DNA of 64,000 nt from Synergistaceae bacterium (GCA_017451025.1 JAFSSM010000049.1:28162-92161); one strand, 5' to 3'; counted from the stretch's first letter, positions 26,974-36,752 are shown. Notes: generated by a model not told the origin, from the sequence alone. Program-made: numbers and translations.

Positions 26974-27309
26974 TCATTCAGCAATATAGATATACATTGA
27001 ATGCCCTGACCCTTCCAGATTCACAGTTACACGCCGGAATTTCAGCTCAAACTCATCAACCGGAGAGGACATCTTCGCAGTCTCCCAGTGAACACCGTCC
27101 TCCGTTCCGCTCTCTGCCATGTCGTCATCATTCCTGAAACTGAGCAGGATACGTTCTCCAGCACTGATAAGCTCACGTTCCGCCCTCGCCTCGCTCAGCA
27201 GACGAACAGACATTGCCACAAGCCGAAACCCTGCCGTTATCGTCAGGCCCGCTATTGCCGTAGCAACGAGCACTTCCATCAATGTGAACCCGTTCCTCTT
27301 CTTCATCAC
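26974..27309 (-). CDS. gspI: Type II secretion minor pseudopilin GspI-like
   Basis: The 111-residue protein starts MMKKRNGFTLMEVLVATAIAG, a clear prepilin motif with FTLMEVLVA, the typical GspI variant. The short globular part and its place between gspC and gspD fit GspI, although some small pseudopilins cannot be told apart by sight. The start overlaps the gspC stop (ATGA). Confidence 0.82.
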   Translation of the reverse strand: MMKKRNGFTLMEVLVATAIAGLTITAGFRLVAMSVRLLSEARAERELISAGERILLSFRNDDDMAESGTEDGVHWETAKMSSPVDEFELKFRRVTVNLEGSGHSMYIYIAE

Positions 27310-28208
27310 TTCACCGTGTAGCGCAGGGCCGTCGCTTTTCCGCCCCTCGTAACTTCCACGTCAAAACGCTCGGAATTTATCAGCGAGTTAATCGAGTTCG
27401 CAATATCCCCCATGTTCGTGAAGGGTATTCCGTTCACCGATTTGATTACGTCGCCGCGCTGGACTCCCAATTGACGCAATATGCTGTCGTTCTGTATCCA
27501 CTGCACTTCGAGACCGCCAGCCTTCTCGTTCGGACGCATACGTATGCGCTTCAGTTCGTCAAAGGGATTCTGCACGAGTGAGTTGACCATTTCGGCAGAG
27601 ATTGAGCCTTCAGAGTTTGCGCTCGCCGCTACAACATTTCCTGTGTTCTGCGTGCGGGCAGGAGCAGGTTCGGGAGTAGATGCCGGACGCGCTGGTTCGG
27701 GGACTGGCAGAAGCACGGGGCCGTAGGTCAGGTATTTTTTGACGGTGTCGTGTCCGCGCCGGAACGTCGCTTCGTCGTAACGCACGCTCGCTAATCTGTA
27801 ACGCTCTATTGTCTTCCCGACGAGAAGCAGCGTAACTTTCCCGTCCTGCTCAAACCATCCGCCAACACCAGGCAATGTCCCGCGCAGTATTACGTTGTTC
27901 AGCACAGAACTTGACGGTGTGGGCTGTACTTCCTGCTTGGGCGGCGGAGGAGGTGCCTGCTCTGTCTTCTGCGGGGAAATGTGGAACGGATTCACCGCGA
28001 GAAATTCACCTAGTCCTCTCTGGGATCCGTCTGGCCCGGCCTCTCCCGAAACACTCACTGCCTGATTCGTCATCCCGTGCGAGCCTGTTATCATCGGCAA
28101 TGTACTTCCCAGAATGAACGACAACAGCATTCCGACAACATAGCCCAGCAATCCCGGCAATACCACAAATTTTGCCGCGCCCAGCATTATTTCATTAGCT
28201 TTCTTCAT
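27306..28208 (-). CDS. gspC: Type II secretion inner-membrane protein GspC with PDZ domain
   Basis: The 300-residue protein has one membrane helix (FVVLPGLLGYVVGMLLSFIL) and a Pro-rich periplasmic linker. The homology region NNVILRGTLPGVGGWFEQDG is the typical GspC HR domain. A C-terminal PDZ domain carries RGDVIKSVNGIPFTNMGDI. GspC connects the inner-membrane platform to the secretin. A PDZ-type rather than coiled-coil C-terminus matches the Gammaproteobacteria-like subclass. Confidence 0.92.
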   Translation of the reverse strand: MKKANEIMLGAAKFVVLPGLLGYVVGMLLSFILGSTLPMITGSHGMTNQAVSVSGEAGPDGSQRGLGEFLAVNPFHISPQKTEQAPPPPPKQEVQPTPSSSVLNNVILRGTLPGVGGWFEQDGKVTLLLVGKTIERYRLASVRYDEATFRRGHDTVKKYLTYGPVLLPVPEPARPASTPEPAPARTQNTGNVVAASANSEGSISAEMVNSLVQNPFDELKRIRMRPNEKAGGLEVQWIQNDSILRQLGVQRGDVIKSVNGIPFTNMGDIANSINSLINSERFDVEVTRGGKATALRYTVK

Positions 28209-28213
28209 TCAGT

Positions 28214-28783
28214 TCACCTCCGCAAATACCAGCGGCCTCCATCTTCAACTAAGGGCAAAAAGGACTTTAGCATATTCATGTGTGGAGCTAATGAATCCGG
28301 AACATTTACCCGAGCATTGGCACGAGTTATTCTCTGAGTAGAGGGATTCACAGCAAGTGAGCCGTTCAGGGACAGTTCTCCGTTCGTGCGCAAGTCCTCA
28401 AGGTTAATTTCGCTTGGAGTTGCACTGACAGTTACGCGTCCGTCGCCAAGATTCATAGTTGCTCCCATCTGGACACTGCATCCCTTGAAGTTCACACGGC
28501 ACTTCGGAGCCAGGCCTGTTATGCTCCCGATAAACTGGGGGATAAATTCTGCCTCGCGGAAATTGATGTTTACTCCGCCCGCTACTTTCAGGTTGTTCAC
28601 CAAAATTCCGCCGTCTATCCCTTTCACGTCCGTGTATTCCAGACGAACGCCGCGTGAGCTAAGCTGATTGCTGGCCATGCTCATCAACAGCCTTCCGGCT
28701 TCCTCATTCGGGAAATACACGATTATTCCTATTACTAACGCCACAAGAAAGATTAATACCTTCAGAAATCTCTTCATCATCAA
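28214..28783 (-). CDS. gspN: Type II secretion protein GspN-like
   Basis: The 189-residue protein has an N-terminal membrane helix (VLIFLVALVIGIIVYFPNEE) and a beta-rich periplasmic domain with the GspN/AsmA-like pattern SRGVRLEYTDVKGIDGGILV and LRTNGELSLNGSLAVNP. GspN is an accessory component whose exact role is not settled. It overlaps gspM by 4 nt. The call rests partly on operon position. Confidence 0.78.
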   Translation of the reverse strand: MMMKRFLKVLIFLVALVIGIIVYFPNEEAGRLLMSMASNQLSSRGVRLEYTDVKGIDGGILVNNLKVAGGVNINFREAEFIPQFIGSITGLAPKCRVNFKGCSVQMGATMNLGDGRVTVSATPSEINLEDLRTNGELSLNGSLAVNPSTQRITRANARVNVPDSLAPHMNMLKSFLPLVEDGGRWYLRR

Positions 28784-29259
28784 TTCACCGGACCGATTAT
28801 TGCACTCAAAGTGAAGAGCCGCTCGCTTCCTGCAGGGAGTGCACGAAGTTCTGCGGCAATCACACGAACTCCGCCCTGTGCCAATTCACGGTACAGCTCG
28901 CTCAATTCTTCTGCGTAGAGCCTGTTCACTTCCACTGACTGGTTCGCACCGTCAGGAGCTATCCTGTTCACACGGCTTCCCAGCTCCATACGCTCGCTTA
29001 TACGCGCAAAAACTGCGGCAACATCGCTTGCTCCCGGTACTCTCTTGGCCGTATTGCCCTGCTGTGTCTTGTAGTCAGCTCCCAGCGTCAATAACGTGTT
29101 GAGCCTTGAGTGCCTGACCTCGTTCTGCCGGGACATCGCAGATACATCCGAACTGAGCCAGATATTCGCAATCAGAAGCACAACCGCTCCAGCCGCAAGC
29201 ACCAGCAATTTCCTGAAACCTGCAATTCCTCTAAGCATATCCATCATGATTATTCCCAC
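28780..29259 (-). CDS. gspM: Type II secretion protein GspM-like
   Basis: The 159-residue single-pass membrane protein has one helix (LLVLAAGAVVLLIANIWLSS) followed by a periplasmic domain containing FARISERMELGSRVNRIAP and LYRELAQGGVRVIAAELRAL. This is the ferredoxin-like layout of GspM. It lies between GspL-like and GspN-like genes, with overlaps on both sides. The family identity is supported mainly by layout and context. Confidence 0.75.
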   Translation of the reverse strand: MGIIMMDMLRGIAGFRKLLVLAAGAVVLLIANIWLSSDVSAMSRQNEVRHSRLNTLLTLGADYKTQQGNTAKRVPGASDVAAVFARISERMELGSRVNRIAPDGANQSVEVNRLYAEELSELYRELAQGGVRVIAAELRALPAGSERLFTLSAIIGPVN

Positions 29260-30431
29260 CTCACACGCACGTCAAATCTGTAGCCTATTCCTGAAACATA
29301 CTGCGTGTTATCCGCCTGAGCACGTGCTCCCATGTTCTCCCATTGAGAGCGGAAATTCAGCACCGTCGTCATGTCCGGAGCAGTCCCCGTAATGTCCAGT
29401 CCGGCGGAATTGTAGCGCACAGTGTCCAGCGTAATATCCATACTTCCCCCTGACGACAACACCTCTCCCAGATCCGCGAGCACTTCACCGAACGGATGAG
29501 CTTCCTGCTGTTCCTGAGGAGTGCCCAGCATTTCGCGCGCAAGTGCAACGGGATTCGAGATGTTGCCCCGCCTGTCCGGCTCGAAGGTACTGCGGTAATA
29601 GTCCGACATCCTGGCGGTCAGAGCGTCGGCTTTGACCTGTTCTCGGTACCAGCCGAAACCTCTTGCACCTAACATAATTATCATGATGACGCTTGCCCAA
29701 GCAAGGCATTTTGTGAGGGTGTTCACGTTCTGTTCCAGGAGAATTGATGACTGCACAGCTTTGTGGGACATGTCTAGCGAAGCAATCCACGGACATTGTG
29801 CGAGAGTAAGCGGAGCTTTTTCTGCAATCTCGCCGAATAAGTCAGGCTCTAGTGCATCGTAGATACACACTTCCGGCTCGCTGAGATTGCGCCTGCTGTT
29901 CCAGTTCTTGTACCAGTTCACCACTTCGTCGATGTCTGCGCCCGGATTGTAACGGACTAGTACGGGTGTCCAGTCCTCCCACAACATGCTGCTTATGCCG
30001 CCTTCGTCGCGCCAGAGAGTTACGCCTGAACCATTGGACAGCCCTCCTGCAAGAATCAGCGCGGCGGGCCAGCACCTGAATGAAGCGTCTGCATCAGGGA
30101 GGCTTTCTGTTGTTGTGCAGAAGGCGATTCCCTGAGAAGCACGAGAATTTCCGGAACGGTGAATTATGCAGGGAAAAGTGGCCAAGTCGCTGTGAATGTC
30201 ATATGGCATCAGGTTAGCGGCCAGAATTTTGCGTATCTGTGCTTTCGAGGCAGTGGGTAAGTCGAAGGAACGGATGCTCAATGATTTTGGCGCGATAAGC
30301 AGTACTCCCGGAGATTTTGCCGAACCGCCGGGCAGAGGAATTATTCTGCCGTCCGGAGCGAGCCTTGAGAACGAATAGGAGTTATCACGGTGCGGGGTAA
30401 TAGCTTTTCGCAGCAAGGATGTTATGTTCAA
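29250..30431 (-). CDS. gspL: Type II secretion protein GspL-like
   Basis: The protein of 393 residues has an N-terminal cytoplasmic actin-like part (GVLLIAPKSLSIRSFDLP), one membrane helix (CLAWASVIMIIMLGARGFG) and a periplasmic part ending in TVLNFRSQWENMGARAQ. GspL recruits the GspE ATPase to the membrane. The TTG at 30431 has GGGAGGA about 12 nt upstream and begins right after the gspK stop. A longer frame from a TTG at 30479 would overlap gspK by 44 nt without a good ribosome site. Confidence 0.82.
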   Translation of the reverse strand: MNITSLLRKAITPHRDNSYSFSRLAPDGRIIPLPGGSAKSPGVLLIAPKSLSIRSFDLPTASKAQIRKILAANLMPYDIHSDLATFPCIIHRSGNSRASQGIAFCTTTESLPDADASFRCWPAALILAGGLSNGSGVTLWRDEGGISSMLWEDWTPVLVRYNPGADIDEVVNWYKNWNSRRNLSEPEVCIYDALEPDLFGEIAEKAPLTLAQCPWIASLDMSHKAVQSSILLEQNVNTLTKCLAWASVIMIIMLGARGFGWYREQVKADALTARMSDYYRSTFEPDRRGNISNPVALAREMLGTPQEQQEAHPFGEVLADLGEVLSSGGSMDITLDTVRYNSAGLDITGTAPDMTTVLNFRSQWENMGARAQADNTQYVSGIGYRFDVRVRWE

Positions 30432-30435
30432 AGTG

Positions 30436-31326
30436 TCAGAGTTCCTCCCACAATAAAATATTTTTTGTAGTGCGGTCAACTATAGCCCTGAAAGTCAATG
30501 CCTCTGTGGTTATTTTGACCTCAATGTAACGGCTTTTCACAGTAGCAATGTTGTTGAGCCGCGAGGTAGTTTTTGCGGTTGCGCCGGGCAATTTTTCCAC
30601 GTCGGAGATCGACTGCAGGGGAGTATCCGCACGGTAAGAGACGAGTCTTTCGGCGAGACCGTAGATGTCCAGTCCAGGAAGCAGTTCTAGGACTTGGAGC
30701 GGGGCGGTGTTGAGGTTGATGTGTCCGTCGCTCCAGAGGGTAACGTAATTCTCCAGCCGCGAGAACATCTCCGGAGTAATCTCGTCGCTGAGCACCATCA
30801 ATTCGCCCAAATCGTAGACCGGCCTGTTGAGCCAGCCCTTAAGCTCCGTGCTTCCGACTCTGGGCTTGTCGTTCTTGTCCATCAGGTCGAGCACTACATC
30901 TCCCAATTCCTTACGGCCTAATTTTTCCCACATATCGGCCCAAACGTCTTTGAACTCGTTGCGCAGGGTGTTATTGTCCGGCAGAAAGAGTGAGCGTATA
31001 GGGATTTTGTCGTCCAGCGGCGTAACTTTGACGATGCAGAACTCTCCTTCACCCATACTCACGGCTACAGGCTGATACCATTTCTGCGTCGGGCTGTCAT
31101 AATCCGTGTGCTCGCCAAGCCCCGCAATTAATGCCACTACGGAGTCAGTTACCACACGCGCAAAACTTCGTGCTTCGAGCTGTGCTCTTTTTCCGGCGAT
31201 ACTCTTAGCCATTGAGCGGGCAAACCACGTCAAGGCTGTAGCGGCGGCCAGAAGCAATGTCCCGAGCATCAGAACGGAGATCAGGACGAATCCTTTACGG
31301 CAATGCGATGAAGCGTTCATATTCAT
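30436..31326 (-). CDS. gspK: Type II secretion minor pseudopilin GspK
   Basis: The 296-residue protein has the GspK-type pseudopilin start CRKGFVLISVLMLGTLLLAA, which characteristically lacks Glu at +5. A large domain contains LMDKNDKPRVGSTELKGWLN, LGELMVLSDEITPEMFSRL and a helix-hairpin-like PLQVLELLPGL. GspK caps the pseudopilus tip with GspI and GspJ. It overlaps the end of gspJ by 32 nt. Confidence 0.92.
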   Translation of the reverse strand: MNMNASSHCRKGFVLISVLMLGTLLLAAATALTWFARSMAKSIAGKRAQLEARSFARVVTDSVVALIAGLGEHTDYDSPTQKWYQPVAVSMGEGEFCIVKVTPLDDKIPIRSLFLPDNNTLRNEFKDVWADMWEKLGRKELGDVVLDLMDKNDKPRVGSTELKGWLNRPVYDLGELMVLSDEITPEMFSRLENYVTLWSDGHINLNTAPLQVLELLPGLDIYGLAERLVSYRADTPLQSISDVEKLPGATAKTTSRLNNIATVKSRYIEVKITTEALTFRAIVDRTTKNILLWEEL

Positions 31327-31921
31327 TGTTCTTCTCCTCAGTGCCGGGCAAATGAAGATTACTGCGTTCTCCTCGTGCTAACCGGATATATATTCCTCCA
31401 GGCAAGGCACCCGCATATTCTTTTCGCCTGTCGTCCTTGCCAGGTATCTCCACGCAGAACTCGTTCACATCAGGCAATACCAACTGCCCGTCCTCAATTT
31501 CGAGCTTGTCCGCATTAACTTCATTAGGGAGCTTTCCCGGAACAATCCATCTGTACAGGCCAGGAATGTCATCGTGCATAATTCCGCCGTCATCAATTCT
31601 GTAAACTACTGTGCCTGATGCCAGGTTCTGAACGTTCGGCGCGGAACTCATGATTAACAGAGTATCGTCATCCCATCCTCCAAGTGCTTCGTGGTCTATA
31701 ACAGTTATCACGTTTGAGGCCAGGCGAATGGCACGGTCCAGGTCCCGCGCGATGAAGTCCGTAGTCTTGGCCAGAGCCGCAGTGTCCGAATATTCTTCCT
31801 GCAGTTCCGTAATCTGCCTGACGGTCAGCACAACCGGAGCAAGTGCCAATGCGGACAACAAGCCCGTCAGCATCAGCGCAACAAGTATCTCGATTAGCGT
31901 GAAGGCTTTATTCGTCATCAC
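31295..31921 (-). CDS. gspJ: Type II secretion minor pseudopilin GspJ-like
   Basis: The 208-residue protein starts with NKAFTLIEILVALMLTGLLS (prepilin motif, Glu at +5). A beta-rich domain follows with FIARDLDRAIRLASNVITV and DDTLLIMSSAPNVQ, similar to GspJ. It is the first secretion gene of the run and overlaps the preceding ligase-like gene by 14 nt, so the secretion cluster is likely co-transcribed with envelope genes upstream. Confidence 0.85.
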   Translation of the reverse strand: MMTNKAFTLIEILVALMLTGLLSALALAPVVLTVRQITELQEEYSDTAALAKTTDFIARDLDRAIRLASNVITVIDHEALGGWDDDTLLIMSSAPNVQNLASGTVVYRIDDGGIMHDDIPGLYRWIVPGKLPNEVNADKLEIEDGQLVLPDVNEFCVEIPGKDDRRKEYAGALPGGIYIRLARGERSNLHLPGTEEKNNEYERFIALP

Positions 31922-33752
31922 TGCCCGGCCCGTTCACCAAGAGTAGAGCCATAAACATATTGCCGTCAGAATTTTTCTGAGGTACCCGCTGCAAGTGGTA
32001 AGTGCCTGGCCGGAAATAACTGGCAATATCCCGTAAAACTTCTTCGTTCTGGTATTTCTGCGCATAGTTCAGGATTCGCGAAATGTCCTCGCTGTGCGGC
32101 TCATGGTTGAAATGTTTCCAGAGTGTGGAGAACCCTAGATTAAGGGTATCGTAATCTTCGGTCTGTTCACCGAGCTGCATATAGTGGTAGCCGACGTTGC
32201 GCATAGTCTCCTCGTAGACGATGGGGTGTTTCTGTGCTTCTTCCAGGTAGTACATTTGCAGGCTGGGGTTCTGTGTTGAGAGAGCAAGCCGCAAAGTTCT
32301 GTTGCCGACAATTCCGCTCGAGATATACGCGACTCCGGCGGCAGAGGCCAAGACGCATAACACTGCGGCCAGCTTTTTGTGATTGAGCTGATGCACTTTC
32401 ACCGTGAGAAATTCCCGGTTAGTTATGGCAAAAGCTAGCGTAACCCAGACTATATTTTCGATTCTGTGGAAGGGTCTGGTGAAGAGTGCACAGAAAGAAA
32501 TCAAGGCAATTATGCAGAAAGCCCACACGGAATTTTGTGATACCTGCTTGCGCTTGAAGAGGGCAATGAATGAGGAGAAAATTCCGGTGAAGTACATAAT
32601 GCAGAAGAGTATTCCTCCAATCCATCCGCCTTCACAGAAGAACTGCAGGAACTCGTTATGCGCCCAATGCGTATATTGCCACGTGTACCAGCTGTAGGGA
32701 AAAATCTTGAAGCCGTAACGCTGTGCCTCGAGGTAATGCCATTTGTACTGGCCTATTCCGACTCCTTCGGGGTGTTCCAGAACCATTGAAGCACTGGTTG
32801 TCCAAATTCCGCGTCTGTTGCCGATATTTTCTGCGTGCTGGAGAATGTCAACAGTTTTCCCGACAATTGCGTTTGACCTGTCGGAATAATACATAGAGGC
32901 TCCGAAGACCAAAGCAATCACGATTAACGCAACACCGAAGCGTTTTACGTAATCGCGTCCGAATTTTGTTGCGGTGATTATGAACATTAGGATTAGTCCG
33001 CCGGTGAGAGCGAGCGTTGCGGATCTGCTGGTGGAGTTCATCAATCCCCAGAAGTTTACGGCAGTGAAGAACAGCGCGAAATAGTCCGAGCGTTTGCGTT
33101 TGCCGAACACGAACAGCCACACAGCCCCCAAGACTGCAACAGCAACCCACAGTCCGAACATGTTCTGCTGTGCGGTATTGCCGATGTAGTTTCCAGGCGT
33201 GGGCAGAATAATATCGCTGAAGGGTATTATGTCCGCAAAGATAGTTCCTTCAAGAAACTTCAGGTTGTTCATGTTGCGTATCTGCAGTTCCGCGAAAACT
33301 ACGTTGATGGACGCGTTGATGTTAGCCAGCCACAAAACCGGCCTCAACCCCCAATCCGGAAAAGTGTTTGCGCTTAGGACATAGAACGCCCACATGCAGA
33401 CAAAGCACGTCATTTCGAGTGCCCAGCCTGTCGGCGAGAATATGGTTATCCACAGGGGCATCAATGCACAGTAAGCGAGAACTATTGCCCACATAATCGC
33501 GAACAAGTCAAAATTGAGAGTGATGCGTTCACCGTTGCGGAAAAGCCTTATTCCTGCGACGAACACCGCAATAGCTACAGGGACTCCTGTGATAGCCCAC
33601 TTGAGGATGTGCAGAGTGTCAGCGAACTTCACGCCGGAATAGATGATATTGGGGACGCATAGAGATACTGCCCATAATGCCCAGAGCAGCGCGGGCGGAA
33701 CGATGTCAATATTTTTTGTTGCGGCAAGCTGTAATTTTTGTGTTTTCTTCAT
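31908..33752 (-). CDS. O-antigen ligase/polymerase-like membrane protein (Wzy_C type)
   Basis: The 614-residue protein has about 10-12 membrane segments. Its large loop has YTHWAHNEFLQFFCEGGWIGG, the conserved His-containing motif of the Wzy_C/WaaL/PglL superfamily. These enzymes join undecaprenyl-linked glycans to lipid A, to protein or to themselves. A soluble C-terminal part of about 130 residues looks like TPR helices (PIVYEETMRNVGYHYMQLGE). The acceptor is unknown. Being fused by overlap to the pseudopilin genes, it could also be a pilin or protein glycosylation ligase. ATG with GGGAGG upstream. Confidence 0.85.
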   Translation of the reverse strand: MKKTQKLQLAATKNIDIVPPALLWALWAVSLCVPNIIYSGVKFADTLHILKWAITGVPVAIAVFVAGIRLFRNGERITLNFDLFAIMWAIVLAYCALMPLWITIFSPTGWALEMTCFVCMWAFYVLSANTFPDWGLRPVLWLANINASINVVFAELQIRNMNNLKFLEGTIFADIIPFSDIILPTPGNYIGNTAQQNMFGLWVAVAVLGAVWLFVFGKRKRSDYFALFFTAVNFWGLMNSTSRSATLALTGGLILMFIITATKFGRDYVKRFGVALIVIALVFGASMYYSDRSNAIVGKTVDILQHAENIGNRRGIWTTSASMVLEHPEGVGIGQYKWHYLEAQRYGFKIFPYSWYTWQYTHWAHNEFLQFFCEGGWIGGILFCIMYFTGIFSSFIALFKRKQVSQNSVWAFCIIALISFCALFTRPFHRIENIVWVTLAFAITNREFLTVKVHQLNHKKLAAVLCVLASAAGVAYISSGIVGNRTLRLALSTQNPSLQMYYLEEAQKHPIVYEETMRNVGYHYMQLGEQTEDYDTLNLGFSTLWKHFNHEPHSEDISRILNYAQKYQNEEVLRDIASYFRPGTYHLQRVPQKNSDGNMFMALLLVNGPGSDDE

Positions 33753-33768
33753 TTAAGAAAAGACCTCC

Positions 33769-35298
33769 CTAATTCTGGAGCAATGTGTAGCGTTCAACCG
33801 GAGCAAACGCATCCGTGAAAGCGGGTACTCTGGCTTCCGGCACGAAGGGTTCGAGCCACTGGTGAGAGAGCAGCTTTGCGTACTGAGGCATAGCGGCGAG
33901 CATGTTACCGGCAGTTCCTGAGCAGACGAGCATTATGTTCTGGAGAGCCATTGCGTATTTCGGGTCAGGAGCATTCGCGGGAAAGATCATCATGGTCTGG
34001 AATGAACTGGAAAATGCCTTGTAGATGCCGTGAAACACTCCGGATTTCGGGCCGTAGATGCTCGCAATGATATTCACGATGAGCGTTCCGTCCGGCACGA
34101 GAAGTTCACGTAGCAATTGCGCTGTCTCAACAGTAGTCATCTGGAACGGAATTGATGTCCACGAGTTGAACGTGTCCATGAAGATAGCGTCGTATTTCTG
34201 CGCTCCTTCTCTGACGGCCCGGTTAAGGAAAGTCCTTGCGTCCTCGTGGAAAATCCTCAGGTTATCGTTATCCTTGAGGGTGAAGTATTTTCGTGCGGTT
34301 TCAGTAATTCCAGGGTCAAGTTCCACAACATCAACACTGACCTCCGGCCTGTTCGCGAGAATATTTCTCGGAACGCAGTACCCTCCGCCGCCAAGCATAA
34401 GCACTCTTTTTGTGTCGGGCTTGTAGTTGAACGCTAAATCGTAGAACTTCGTGTAGTCGCTCACCAGTTCGTCGGGATTGTCCACGTAAATCAACGACTG
34501 GGCTGTGTCGGGATCTGTAATGAGCACTCTGACCCGCCTTCCGTTGCGCCTGTCGATGCTCTCCGCAACAGTTATGTGGGTGTAGGCAGTATCTATCTGT
34601 GCACCGACTGGCGTTGATGGCAGGCCGTTATTCACCGCATACCATGAGCCGGAGCCGATTACCCCCGCAAGAAATACAGCAATGATTTTCCGCCATGCAC
34701 CAGTGTAGACCAGGACAGAGAGCAGTGCGATCCCGCTGGCTAACAGCATCAGGATAACCCCCGACGGGAATAAACTTATCAGGACAAATCCGCCCAAGAA
34801 TGTACCGAGAATACTTCCTGCACTGTTCAGCGCGGACAGCCTGCCGACCACAGCTCCCGAACTGTCTACATTCTGCATTGCGAGCCTTGCGACGAACGGG
34901 GAGACCATCCCGAGCAGCAACGACGCTGGTGCGAAAATCGCTGCCGCCGCCGCCACTGAGGACATGTAGAGGTTGAGTCCAAGCTCCTGAATGCCAATCA
35001 GGATGTAGTTGCTGAGGTATGCAGTGAGGGCAATGATTACTGCCGCGAAAATTAATATTCTTCCCAGCAGCTTGCCTTCCGGACGTTTGTCCGCAATGCT
35101 TCCCCCTAACCAGTTGCCGACGCACAGACTGGTCATGATGATACCGATTAATGCTGTCCAGACGATAAGGCTTGTGCCGAAATAGGGAGCAACCATTCGA
35201 GAGCCGCACAGCTCAAGAATCATGGTAGCTGCTCCGCTGAAAAATGATGTCAACTGCAAACGTGCCTGAATGCGCACAATTTTGTTGTCATACGCCAA
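33769..35298 (-). CDS. Membrane-fused spermidine synthase-like protein
   Basis: The 509-residue protein has about seven membrane segments in the first half (for example GVILMLLASGIALLSVLVY). The second half is spermidine-synthase-like, with VLMLGGGGYCVPRNILA and VDVVELDPGITETARKYF (nucleotide-type fold) and YDAIFMDTFNSWTSIPFQM. Such fusions are widespread, but most have no proven polyamine activity. The start is probably TTG with AAAGGAG upstream at a long spacing. It sits between trkH and the ligase-like gene. Confidence 0.85.
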   Translation of the reverse strand: MAYDNKIVRIQARLQLTSFFSGAATMILELCGSRMVAPYFGTSLIVWTALIGIIMTSLCVGNWLGGSIADKRPEGKLLGRILIFAAVIIALTAYLSNYILIGIQELGLNLYMSSVAAAAAIFAPASLLLGMVSPFVARLAMQNVDSSGAVVGRLSALNSAGSILGTFLGGFVLISLFPSGVILMLLASGIALLSVLVYTGAWRKIIAVFLAGVIGSGSWYAVNNGLPSTPVGAQIDTAYTHITVAESIDRRNGRRVRVLITDPDTAQSLIYVDNPDELVSDYTKFYDLAFNYKPDTKRVLMLGGGGYCVPRNILANRPEVSVDVVELDPGITETARKYFTLKDNDNLRIFHEDARTFLNRAVREGAQKYDAIFMDTFNSWTSIPFQMTTVETAQLLRELLVPDGTLIVNIIASIYGPKSGVFHGIYKAFSSSFQTMMIFPANAPDPKYAMALQNIMLVCSGTAGNMLAAMPQYAKLLSHQWLEPFVPEARVPAFTDAFAPVERYTLLQN

Positions 35299-35342
35299 AA
35301 CTTAATTCATCTCCTTTGGGATTATGCATTATTGTACTATAA

Positions 35343-36752
35343 CTATTTCCTGTAAGTTCCAGGCATGAAGAGCAGGAATATCGCAAACAGTTCCAGTCTT
35401 CCGGCGAGCATACAGAACGATAACAGCCACTTCACCGCACCGGGAAGCCACGCAAAATTTTCCACCGGGCCAAGCAGATTAAGTCCCGGCCCGACGTTGC
35501 TTAGGCAGGTAATTACTCCGGTAAACGCACTTAGAAATTCCACTCCGAACGCACAGGTTACGAGCGTCCCTACACTCAGCATGAGCATGTAGAGCACAAA
35601 AAACGCTCCTGCACTGTCGATCGTGCTCCGCGCGAGAACTTCACCGTTCATTCTTGGGACAATCACTGCACGAGGGTGAAGAAGTCTCTGCGTTTCCGTC
35701 TTGAGCTGTTTTCCCAGAATGATAAAGCGTGAAACTTTGCACCCTCCTCCGGTTGAACCGCCGCTTGCTCCCACGAACATTAGTATCACGAACAATGCAC
35801 GCGTGAATTGCGGCCAAAGGTTATAGTCATCGGCGACGAACCCGGTCGTAGTCATGACGCTTACCACGTGGAACAACGTCATTCTGAATGAACCGCCGAG
35901 CGCAATTGCCATCGACACAGCAGAAAGCAGAGTTACTAGGGTATATGCTCGAAATTCCTCATCACGCAATAACAGTCTGGGCGCAAAGTACAGCGAAAAA
36001 TTCACGCCCGAAGCGAACATGAACACGATTATTACCCACTGAATATATGGAGAGAATCCAGCTACGGAATCATTGCGCGTGGAGAATCCTCCGGTTGCGA
36101 TTGTGGAGCAGGAATGACAGAACGCCTCGAACAGATTCATTCCGCCGAACATCAGGCACACCGTCTCAGCCAGTGTGAACGCTACGTACAGTCCCCACAA
36201 GTACAGCGCAGTTTTGTGCAGTCTGGGCGTTAATTTTTCTGCGGTAATTCCCGGAACTTCAGCCTTGTACATCTCCATTCCGGTAACACCCAAAAATGGA
36301 AGCACCGCCAGACTCAAAACGATAATTCCCATTCCGCCCATCCAGTGAGTGAGCGAACGCCACAGCAATATTCCTCTCGGAAGTGCCTCAATGTCCGTCA
36401 TGATGGTTGCTCCCGTTGTGGTGAAGCCCGAAGCGGCCTCGAAGAACGCGTCGGTGTAACTGCACACTCCGGCCAGCCAGTAAGGCATAGCTCCGATTGC
36501 CGAAGCGATTATCCATGAAAAGCCGGTAACTCCGACTCCTTCACGAATGCCCATAGAGAGTCCGGCGAGTGATTTTGCACCGGACATCAGGCGCAGAGCA
36601 ATGCTTATACCGACACCTGCAAGGGCGGCCAGTCCGAAAGCTACAGCGTCATTCGAGCGGTCAAGCAGTGCCAGCGTCAACGGGAAGACCATAGCACTGG
36701 CGATGACTACGCAAATCACAGAAAGTATCGCGGCAACAGTTTTAGCCTTCAT
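35343..36752 (-). CDS. trkH: Potassium uptake channel subunit TrkH
   Basis: The 469-residue protein carries the four pore loops of the TrkH/KtrB family: SGFTTTGATIMTD, CSTIATGGFST, SVMTTTGFVADDYN and CLSNVGPGLNLLG. Many membrane helices surround them. It works with the TrkA regulator encoded immediately upstream to import K+. The chosen ATG lies within the end of trkA (overlap 11 nt). A GTG 9 nt earlier is possible, and neither has a strong ribosome site, consistent with translational coupling. Confidence 0.96.
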   Translation of the reverse strand: MKAKTVAAILSVICVVIASAMVFPLTLALLDRSNDAVAFGLAALAGVGISIALRLMSGAKSLAGLSMGIREGVGVTGFSWIIASAIGAMPYWLAGVCSYTDAFFEAASGFTTTGATIMTDIEALPRGILLWRSLTHWMGGMGIIVLSLAVLPFLGVTGMEMYKAEVPGITAEKLTPRLHKTALYLWGLYVAFTLAETVCLMFGGMNLFEAFCHSCSTIATGGFSTRNDSVAGFSPYIQWVIIVFMFASGVNFSLYFAPRLLLRDEEFRAYTLVTLLSAVSMAIALGGSFRMTLFHVVSVMTTTGFVADDYNLWPQFTRALFVILMFVGASGGSTGGGCKVSRFIILGKQLKTETQRLLHPRAVIVPRMNGEVLARSTIDSAGAFFVLYMLMLSVGTLVTCAFGVEFLSAFTGVITCLSNVGPGLNLLGPVENFAWLPGAVKWLLSFCMLAGRLELFAIFLLFMPGTYRK

